10,036 nucleotides of DNA, from the NCBI GenBank assembly GCA_016205045.1, contig JACQJM010000266.1, positions 1 through 10,036 of the forward strand, read 5' to 3'. Below the pieces are notes generated by a model, which was given only the letters and a program-made list of their open reading frames with translations, made no database searches and had not been told where the DNA came from. This stretch comes from Elusimicrobiota bacterium (lineage in GTDB: Bacteria > Elusimicrobiota > Elusimicrobia > JACQJN01). Shown here in pieces: positions 1 to 5,400 of this stretch; position 1 is the stretch's first letter, and the number at the start of each line of letters is the position of its first letter. The translations under genes and the position numbers were made by a program.

Positions 1-28
1 AACCCCTAACCCCTAACCCCTAACCCCT
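1..28. repeat. Heptamer tandem repeat (AACCCCT)n
   Basis: Four perfect head-to-tail copies of the 7-bp unit AACCCCT start at the left window edge, so the array may continue outside. The array runs into the 3' end of tmk: the tmk stop codon (TAG on the minus strand, 6-8) and the final codons for G-L-G-V-R-G are made of repeat units. A fragment of about 1.5 units of the same repeat (TAACCCCTAAC) recurs at 2457-2467 in the PilW-like gene. It resembles the short tandemly repeated heptamers known from some cyanobacteria and environmental genomes; any relationship is inference. Confidence 0.9.
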
Positions 29-635
29 GGAGAATTGGTTCCAGGTGTTTTAGAATTTGAGCGTGAATCTTCCTGGGATCGCCAATGGCGGGGATCACGA
101 TGATTTTTGGATTTTGAGTGGCCAGAGCCCGGTATCCCTCCCGCACTCTCATCCTAAAAGAGCTATCTTCTCTCTCGATGCGGTCTCCCCGGCTTTTGCT
201 GCGGGAGGTGAACTCTTCAATGGGGATATCCAGAAGAAAAGTTATGTCCGCCTCGAGATTGCTTGTGGCGGCGTGATTCATTTCCTGAATCAATGGGAGA
301 GGAATCTGTCGTCCGAAGCCTTGGTAGGCCAATGTGGCCAGGGTGTAGCGTTCTGAAATAACCACATCCCCTCGTTCCAGGCCCGGTCGTATTTTCTCAA
401 ACGTGTGTTGGGCTCGAGCGGCTTCATAAAGAAGAAGCTCCGCCAGGGGAGCGACCTGATGGTTGGGGTCGAGAAGGATTTTTCGAATAGCCTCGGCAAA
501 AGGGGTTCCGCCCGGCTCCCGCGTGTGCAGTACCGGAATCTTATTTTTGCGCAGAGCGCGGGCTAAAAGATCAGCCTGGGTGGATTTGCCCGATCGGTCC
601 GGGCCTTCCAGAACGATGAAAATTCCTTTAGGCAT
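6..635 (-). CDS. tmk: Thymidylate kinase (dTMP kinase)
   Basis: This is a cytosolic enzyme that phosphorylates dTMP to dTDP with ATP, the step towards dTTP shared by the de novo and salvage routes. Its 209 residues are normal for the family. Visible motifs are the P-loop GPDRSGKST (residues 11-19), TREPGGT (38-44) that helps bind dTMP, SERYTLATLAYQG (94-106) corresponding to the DR(Y/H) motif with Glu in place of the usual Asp, LLDIP (134-138), and a LID segment rich in arginine, RGDRIERE (149-156). The P-loop carries an Arg, as in eukaryotic-type enzymes, while the LID also keeps basic residues. The ATG at 635 has no Shine-Dalgarno sequence but has an extended -10-like element 7 nt upstream. 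The C-terminus (GLGVRG) comes from a heptamer repeat that supplies the stop codon. It lies 56 nt downstream of the pilin operon and could also be co-transcribed with it. Confidence 0.96.
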   Translation of the reverse strand: MPKGIFIVLEGPDRSGKSTQADLLARALRKNKIPVLHTREPGGTPFAEAIRKILLDPNHQVAPLAELLLYEAARAQHTFEKIRPGLERGDVVISERYTLATLAYQGFGRQIPLPLIQEMNHAATSNLEADITFLLDIPIEEFTSRSKSRGDRIEREDSSFRMRVREGYRALATQNPKIIVIPAIGDPRKIHAQILKHLEPILQGLGVRG

Positions 636-642
636 TACATAA

Positions 643-651
643 ATTCTACCA
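643..651 (-). promoter_or_regulatory. Extended -10 promoter element before tmk
   Basis: On the minus strand the sequence reads TGG-TAGAAT, then 7 nt, then the tmk ATG (635). TAGAAT matches 5 of 6 bases of the sigma70 -10 consensus, and TGn forms an extended -10. No convincing -35 lies 17 nt upstream, which extended -10 promoters tolerate. A transcription start 6-8 nt downstream would fall at or next to the start codon, giving a leaderless mRNA. Confidence 0.45.
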
Positions 652-691
652 AAATAAGCGGATGTCCTTCTTGGTGCACCCCAGCCCCAAT

Positions 692-1987
692 TTATGGCCC
701 GGACCAGGAGCCGGGAATCTCATCCCAGCTCACCAGGGTCAATACCAGATTGACCGTTTTTATATCATCGGTGACCGTGTCGTCATAGTACATGGTGAAA
801 TTGGATGTAGTGAGAGTTTCATTGGAGCCCGTCATCACCGCTCCGTGAACTACGCCCCCACCTCCTCCTGTCAGTGATTGAGATCCTCCGGAATACAGAA
901 AGCCATGGACCATGACGTTGCTGATGGGGTAGGTCAGGGTGGCGGAGGCAGAATAATTGCTGTTGGAAGCCGCAGAGTAGCTAGCCGGAGCGGAGGCATC
1001 AAAACTTTGGTAGGTGGCCCAGGAATTTCCATACTCCTTCCAGGCTTGTTGGGGAACGTGAGCATCGTAACTTCCGTTTCCGCCCCCGTTGCCTTGGATG
1101 GTGAGAGAACCTGTTTTAATGACGACATTGCCCACAATATAATTTTGGTTGCCGGCCGAGCCGAAAGTCACATCTCGACTCTGGATATAAAATGTGCGTC
1201 CATTGGTGTCGGTGCAACGGGTAAAATCACGGGCGCCTGCGGAGGAGGGACGTGTGTCGTAATAATTTCCACAGTCTGCATCCGAACTGCCCCCATAGAG
1301 AGTGTCCAGGGCCTGTGCGGAAGAGGCGTAGAAGTTAAAGTCGATGACGGGGGCGGGCGGGATTTTGAAGTAGGACCACCACTGGACATTGTCGCTATTG
1401 GGCTGGGTGATTCCGTTGGCATCCAGGGTGGTAATGTTTTGGGCGCCATAGAAGCGCGGGTAGGCTCGGCTTGTGGTGATGGTTTGCCCGGCGATGACAG
1501 GCCCCCAGTGGACGTCCGCCGCTGCCGCAACTCCTAAGGTTTTATTGGCCCGAACCGAAAAGGAGGTAGTCGTATTTGTGTACACCACTCTAATTTTACG
1601 CACTTCATGGGTGGAGTTGTCGCGTCCTACCCCTAGAATGATGCGTTGATTTTCATTGGCGGGGTCCGAGGAGATTTGAATGGCGTAGGTGCCTCCGGCC
1701 ACATCGGTGTAGGTCTTGTCGAAGTTATAGCCGGGGAGGGTGGTGGTGGAGGTGGTGCTCCAATTGGTTGCAGATTCCAAAAGTTTCCATCGCCCTCGAT
1801 CCACTGCCGCTTCGGCTAGATGGAAGGCGGTGGTGCTTTCCTTTTGCTTGACGCTAGTCTGAGTATCCTGTCTGCTCCACCAAACCAATGTGGGAATAAA
1901 CACCGCCAAAACAGCCATAAGCAAAATAGCCATCACCAACACTTGGCCTTTTTGCTCCCGTTGAGAAAATAATTGTTGTTCTTTCAT
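692..1987 (-). CDS. PilX-like pilus assembly/pseudopilin protein
   Basis: This 431-residue protein has the N-terminal architecture of PilX-type minor pilins. A 14-residue basic/polar leader ending in Gly (EQKG, residues 11-14) precedes a hydrophobic helix (about 15-36, QVLVMAILLMAVLAVF). There is no Glu at position +5. A segment typical of the family follows (AFHLAEAAVDRGRWKL, 54-69). The C-terminal domain is rich in Ser, Thr, Asn and Gly, has two cysteines (239 and 258) that could form a disulfide, and repeated V-x-G turns (GNVVIKTGSLTIQG, VHGFLYSGG, VHGAVMTG) suggesting a beta-solenoid-like fold. The ATG follows directly after the TAA of the upstream PilW-like gene with no gap, indicating translational coupling. 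It is the third gene of the pilin operon. A role in initiating type IV pilus or type II secretion-like filaments is inferred from family and context. Confidence 0.82.
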   Translation of the reverse strand: MKEQQLFSQREQKGQVLVMAILLMAVLAVFIPTLVWWSRQDTQTSVKQKESTTAFHLAEAAVDRGRWKLLESATNWSTTSTTTLPGYNFDKTYTDVAGGTYAIQISSDPANENQRIILGVGRDNSTHEVRKIRVVYTNTTTSFSVRANKTLGVAAAADVHWGPVIAGQTITTSRAYPRFYGAQNITTLDANGITQPNSDNVQWWSYFKIPPAPVIDFNFYASSAQALDTLYGGSSDADCGNYYDTRPSSAGARDFTRCTDTNGRTFYIQSRDVTFGSAGNQNYIVGNVVIKTGSLTIQGNGGGNGSYDAHVPQQAWKEYGNSWATYQSFDASAPASYSAASNSNYSASATLTYPISNVMVHGFLYSGGSQSLTGGGGGVVHGAVMTGSNETLTTSNFTMYYDDTVTDDIKTVNLVLTLVSWDEIPGSWSGP

Positions 1988-2605
1988 TTAATTGTTCATG
2001 ACCCGCACTTTTTGAACTGACAGTTGAAGGGCTTTGGCCCCTCCTTGGTAAGTCTCTTTTTCCATGGTGATGGCTACAGAAAGAATGGTGGCGTCATCCG
2101 ATCGAGGGTAGGTGAACCCAATATAACGTAGGTTCCCGCTCAGGGTTTTAGTCCCTCCTTCGATTTGGTAAAGATTTTTATTCTGCTGATAAAAAATCAT
2201 GGTCCTCCCATCGATGGTGGTGAATCGGATGCGGGAGAAGGGAGGTTGTCCGGTCACTTGATCCACCGTCACCGTGGAGGATCGGGCTTGGCGCAAGTTG
2301 CGATTGATAATATCCAAAGATTCGCGTCCATCCCTTTGAATTTCTATACGGGCTCGACTAAGTTGGAAAAAACGGATCGTTTGGACCATGAGATTGGGAC
2401 CCAGGGTGAAGATTACCCCTATGATCGCCACCACGATCATCATCTCGGCCAGGGTGTAACCCCTAACAGCAGTGATGAGTGATGAGTGATGAGTAATAAG
2501 TCGCCAAAATTTCCGACTTTGCCTGCCTGCCGCCTGCCCGCCGGAGAGGAGGGGCAAGGCAGGGACCTTGGACCTTGGACCTTGGACTTTGGACCGTAGA
2601 TTCAT
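1988..2605 (-). CDS. PilW-like minor pilin with prepilin cleavage motif and repeat-filled leader
   Basis: This is a 205-residue type IV prepilin-class protein. The prepilin peptidase motif VRG|YTLAEMM places cleavage after Gly49, with Glu at mature position +5, followed by a hydrophobic helix (IVVAIIGVIFTLG). The C-terminal part is a small globular domain (DGRESLDIINRNLRQARSSTV, then YRSD-type beta strands) typical of PilW/GspJ-like minor pilins. The ATG at 2605 is supported by GGTGA (2610-2614) 4 nt upstream, overlapping the TGA of the preceding gene. Between this ATG and the cleavage site the only other possible common start is a TTG. The 49-residue leader is therefore unusually long and is built largely of repeats: heptamer CCAAGGT, a GC-rich block, and heptamer ATCACTC. 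The leader would be removed by PilD-type peptidase. It is the second gene of the operon. Confidence 0.86.
   Translation of the reverse strand: MNLRSKVQGPRSKVPALPLLSGGQAAGRQSRKFWRLITHHSSLITAVRGYTLAEMMIVVAIIGVIFTLGPNLMVQTIRFFQLSRARIEIQRDGRESLDIINRNLRQARSSTVTVDQVTGQPPFSRIRFTTIDGRTMIFYQQNKNLYQIEGGTKTLSGNLRYIGFTYPRSDDATILSVAITMEKETYQGGAKALQLSVQKVRVMNN
2471..2501. repeat. Heptamer tandem repeat (GATGAGT)n inside a prepilin leader
   Basis: Three perfect copies of GATGAGT (2474-2494) are preceded by a partial copy (AGT) and followed by a degenerate copy (AATAAGT, 2495-2501). The array encodes the leader residues LITHHSSLIT just before the cleavage motif of the PilW-like protein. It abuts a 1.5-unit match to the AACCCCT heptamer at 2457-2467. 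Confidence 0.9.
2521..2562. repeat. GC-rich palindromic repeat block, copy A
   Basis: The block begins GCCTGCCTGCCGCC and ends GAGGAGGGGCAAGGCAGG, so its ends are partly complementary (GCCTGCC with GGCAGG). It shares its layout with copy B at 5181-5220: GCCTGCCTGCCG at one end and GGAGGGGCAAG at the other. In the PilW-like leader it encodes PALPLLSGGQAAGRQ. Copy B encodes the related ACPSLSLLAGRQAA in the leader of the neighbouring gene. Confidence 0.75.
2564..2595. repeat. Heptamer tandem repeat (GACCTTG)n at the start of the PilW-like gene
   Basis: Three perfect GACCTTG units (2564-2584), one unit with a single change (GACTTTG, 2585-2591), and the start of a fifth (GACC). The array lies within the first 14 codons of the PilW-like gene and encodes RSKVQGPRSKV. 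Heptamers are out of phase with codons, so only insertions of three units keep the reading frame. Confidence 0.9.
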
Positions 2606-2609
2606 AAAT

Positions 2610-2614
2610 TCACC
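2610..2614 (-). promoter_or_regulatory. Shine-Dalgarno GGTGA overlapping stop codon
   Basis: On the minus strand GGTGA, then ATTT, then ATG. GGTGA matches the 3' half of the consensus GGAGGTGA and contains the TGA stop of the upstream PilV-like gene. This supports the ATG at 2605 as the true start and suggests translational coupling. Confidence 0.6.
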
Positions 2615-5306
2615 AACTAAAGTTCACCGTGGCCGTGGCAGTGCTCGTAATCGTGGTGGTGGCATTTTTTTTGACCGTGTTGGGAACGGTCCCGTTAAAC
2701 ATGGTGTACCAGGCATAAATATTGTAGGTTCCTCCTGGTAAAGAGACGGAGTACGTGGCGTCTGCTAGACTGGAGGCGGTGTAGTAGTAAGAAGTGGTGG
2801 CCCGCAGAGTGGAATCGATGGGGGGAGGAGGATTGCTCCCGGGGATAGTGTAGGAGGAGATCACCACCAATACCCCCGTTTTTATAGGGGTGGTGCTGCT
2901 GCCCACGCTCAGGCTGCCTGTAATTTTCCCAAAGCCTCCTGAAACGGTAAATGTTCCCACAAAAACAGTGCTGCCCGCCACGGCCGTGGCGGAGGTAGTG
3001 CTGGGAGAGATGGCCTCGTTGTTGGGTCCGTAGGTGTCTACTTCATAGAGTCCTATAGGAAGATTAGAAATCGTAAACCGCCCATTGCTTTCGGAGATCG
3101 CCGTCCCTTGAGAGACACCACTCAACTTGGCGTCTATGGCCACACCCGGATAGGGGTCCACCCCGTTGATGGTGGCAAATCCGGTGAAAGATCCCCCAGA
3201 AAGCAGAATAAAATTGACTGCGGATGTGACTTGCCCTTCATTGACCACGATCCCCGAATTGGTTTCGGCGGTCAGGCTGGCAAAACTGACGTTTCGTGGA
3301 TTGGCGGTAATATCATAGGTGCCCGTGGGAACAGAGAGCAAGTAGTTTCCTGAAGTCAAGTTGGAATTGGTGAAAAATGCTCCCGATTCAACACGCACAA
3401 TTCCAGGAGACACCAATGAAGAATTAAGCACTCTGCCGCTGATGTAGCCATTGGTGGTGGAGGAGGTAAGGATGATACTGCCCAGGGAAATATTGGCGTT
3501 GGCGGTCATGGTGACGCTGGTGGAGCTGTATAAAACTCCGCTGGAGATTTCCACGGTCCAGGTGCCCGTGGCCACGTTGGTGAGCATGAAATCAGCTTGA
3601 GGGGGACTTCCCACAGCATAGGCGGTGCTGGGAATGGAGAGGCCATCCTGGGCGGAGACGATGGCGCCCAGGGCGGGGGTTCCCGCTACCGGGGCCTGGC
3701 TGACGGCTGAGTTTTGAAGATCATAATCCGGGGATCCATCTTCGTCTGTGACAAAATCCAGGCTGTTGTTGTTGGAGTCGTAGGCTCTCCCTTGCGTGGA
3801 GTTGGTCGTCCCGGAGTCTACTTTTCTAACGATCTGCTCGCCATCCCCCAGACCAGTGCTGGTCATGGTGATCGCCGTCGTTTCGGTGTAGTCGGAAGGG
3901 GGGTCGGGACCTCCGACTTTGGCCCACGCCAGCTTATCATAGGTAACGAAGGTCGTTGGGTTTCCTAAGATGATGCCGCCATCCTTGTCATTTTTTATGA
4001 TATTGGGATAGTCAGGGTTAGAGGGGTCATACATCGCATCCGCATTTCGCGTGATGCCCCTAAATGTGATGGGAGAAGTGCTGGCGATCAAGTAGTACGT
4101 TTGGGGGGGGATGCTGCTGTTGACATAGATTAATGTAGGGATGATATCTAAGCCGCCGGTCTGCTTTTCCCGGTATTTGAATGCCAAACTGCTGGAGTTA
4201 GAGGTCCAGGTAAATGTGGTGGGATTATAAGCTTCTATGAACTCCACCTCAATGCCGTTGTGTGTGCCGGAGGAGGCCACCACCTGGCTGATCACCAGAT
4301 GATTGCGGATCCAGGCGGTGCCGGTCAAAGTTCCGGAAGACATGGGAATGAGGGTAAAGGGTTGGTTGAGAACTTGGCCTACATCAATGTAGGGCATAGA
4401 TTTGGTCTCGGAAAAAAATCCGTATTTGCTGGCCAGAAGGGTATAGGTTCCGGCAGACACCAGAAAAGAGTAGTTCCCCCCCGAATCGGTGAGGTCGGCC
4501 CAAGATGTATTTTCCACCGCCTGCACCTGGACATTGGGAAGATAGGAGGTGACGCCGGTGCTGGAATTGACTCTCCCTGAAAAAGTGGATGTAACGGGGA
4601 GTCGATCGGGATCATCCCTTAAGTTTCTCAGTTGCAGGTTCTTGCAGGTGCCGCCCTCGTTCCAAGTAACGTAAACTAAAACTTCTTTAAGTCCTGTGTC
4701 CGCATCCGTCCAAGCCGCGTACTGTAAATCTCCCGAACCATCTTCATAGGCTTTGCGAATCAGAACGGCCCTTTGAAAGGGGATATCCCCTACCGTGACA
4801 TTTTCTAGAGGGTAGTAGCCGGGATCGTAGCCGGGAGAGGAAATGCAGCTGTTGGCAACGGCGGATGTGGTGACAAAAAGACTGGGATAGGTGATGTTTT
4901 TAAGGGTTTCGATTTTTTCCTGGGCCAAGTTGGAGGCCAAGCTTTTGCTTTTGGAGTACTGGATGGCTTTGCTGATGCCCGAGTAAGCCCCTATAAATCC
5001 TAAAACTCCAATGGTGATAACCACCATCGCGACCATGAGCTCTACCAGGGTCACCCCAACCACCTGTCTCAATTTACCCAAAGTAAATTGTTGATTATTA
5101 GGGGTCGTTTTAAACGACCAGACAGATGGTGGGGTCACCCCTCCCCTTCCTTGGATGCCCCGCCTCAAGATTGAGAAAGCAGCCTGCCTGCCGGCAAGCA
5201 GGGAAAGGGAGGGGCAAGCTCCCGACCTCGCAAGATGAGAGGAAGGGTTATTGCTGGAGGTTTTTTTGAGGGGTGAAGGGAGTAAAGAATGAAAACGCCA
5301 AGCCAT
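2610..5306 (-). CDS. Giant modular PilV-like pilin, putative tip adhesin
   Basis: An 898-residue prepilin. The cleavage motif VVG|VTLVELMVAM puts the cut after Gly84 with Glu at +5, followed by a hydrophobic helix to about residue 108 and a PilV-like stretch (SLASNLAQEKIETLKNITYP) with two later cysteines (154, 221). The rest is far larger than ordinary minor pilins. Residues 242-321 look like a carboxypeptidase-regulatory-like beta-sandwich (SGRV...GNYSFLVSAGTYTLLASKYGF). Residues about 333-520 resemble a lamin-tail domain (LVISQVV...EFIEAYNPT...). Further sandwich repeats lie at about 560-615, 621-702, 704-790 and 793-897. It heads the three-gene pilin operon. An exposed filament-tip or surface adhesin is inferred. 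The ATG at 5306 sits 8 nt behind a strong -10 with no Shine-Dalgarno; if used, the leader is 84 residues, full of palindromes. TTG or GTG starts near residues 76-82 would give a conventional short leader. Confidence 0.85.
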   Translation of the reverse strand: MAWRFHSLLPSPLKKTSSNNPSSHLARSGACPSLSLLAGRQAAFSILRRGIQGRGGVTPPSVWSFKTTPNNQQFTLGKLRQVVGVTLVELMVAMVVITIGVLGFIGAYSGISKAIQYSKSKSLASNLAQEKIETLKNITYPSLFVTTSAVANSCISSPGYDPGYYPLENVTVGDIPFQRAVLIRKAYEDGSGDLQYAAWTDADTGLKEVLVYVTWNEGGTCKNLQLRNLRDDPDRLPVTSTFSGRVNSSTGVTSYLPNVQVQAVENTSWADLTDSGGNYSFLVSAGTYTLLASKYGFFSETKSMPYIDVGQVLNQPFTLIPMSSGTLTGTAWIRNHLVISQVVASSGTHNGIEVEFIEAYNPTTFTWTSNSSSLAFKYREKQTGGLDIIPTLIYVNSSIPPQTYYLIASTSPITFRGITRNADAMYDPSNPDYPNIIKNDKDGGIILGNPTTFVTYDKLAWAKVGGPDPPSDYTETTAITMTSTGLGDGEQIVRKVDSGTTNSTQGRAYDSNNNSLDFVTDEDGSPDYDLQNSAVSQAPVAGTPALGAIVSAQDGLSIPSTAYAVGSPPQADFMLTNVATGTWTVEISSGVLYSSTSVTMTANANISLGSIILTSSTTNGYISGRVLNSSLVSPGIVRVESGAFFTNSNLTSGNYLLSVPTGTYDITANPRNVSFASLTAETNSGIVVNEGQVTSAVNFILLSGGSFTGFATINGVDPYPGVAIDAKLSGVSQGTAISESNGRFTISNLPIGLYEVDTYGPNNEAISPSTTSATAVAGSTVFVGTFTVSGGFGKITGSLSVGSSTTPIKTGVLVVISSYTIPGSNPPPPIDSTLRATTSYYYTASSLADATYSVSLPGGTYNIYAWYTMFNGTVPNTVKKNATTTITSTATATVNFSW
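5103..5141. repeat. Pair of adjacent short palindromes in the PilV-like leader
   Basis: GGTCGTTT-T-AAACGACC (5103-5119) is a perfect 8-bp inverted repeat. GGGGT-C-ACCCC (5131-5141) is a perfect 5-bp inverted repeat 11 nt further on. Together they look like a small mobile palindromic element. They lie between the ATG and the prepilin cleavage site and encode part of RGGVTPPSVWSFKTTP. Confidence 0.6.
5181..5220. repeat. GC-rich palindromic repeat block, copy B
   Basis: CCTGCCTGCC/GGCAAGCAGG (5183-5202) is an inverted repeat with 10-bp arms, one mismatch and no loop. It is followed by GGGAGGGGCAAG. The same organisation is seen in copy A at 2521-2562, also inside the leader-coding part of a pilin gene, in the same relative orientation and reading frame. 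Confidence 0.7.
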
Positions 5307-5314
5307 CAGCCAGA

Positions 5315-5343
5315 AGTATAGGCTGTTTGTACTGAAAAATCAA
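5315..5343 (-). promoter_or_regulatory. Sigma70-like promoter of the pilin operon
   Basis: On the minus strand TTGATT (5343-5338), a 17-nt spacer, then TATACT (5320-5315). The -35 matches 4 of 6 bases (TTGA core) and the -10 matches 5 of 6. Only 8 nt separate the -10 from the ATG at 5306, so a normal transcription start would fall within about two nucleotides of the start codon. No Shine-Dalgarno is present. It fits a leaderless transcript. Confidence 0.65.
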
Positions 5344-5400
5344 GAGGATTTAAGTCACACTCCGACTATAAGCGCAGGGGCGCGCGTACGGGGTCTCAAC

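Noticed and set aside
1..28. Telomere-like or CRISPR array at the left edge
   Set aside because: The unit is only 7 bp without spacers, so it is not CRISPR; it runs into tmk and the gene content is plainly bacterial, so a eukaryotic telomere is not supported.
878..1537. Plus-strand ORF of 219 codons
   Set aside because: Antisense to the PilX-like gene; the Gly/Val-rich product reflects the Ser/Thr/Gly codons of the real gene.
4260..4580. Plus-strand ORF of 106 codons, and similar ones at 3108-3353 and 3714-3968
   Set aside because: All lie antisense within the giant pilin gene, with no start signals or recognisable motifs.
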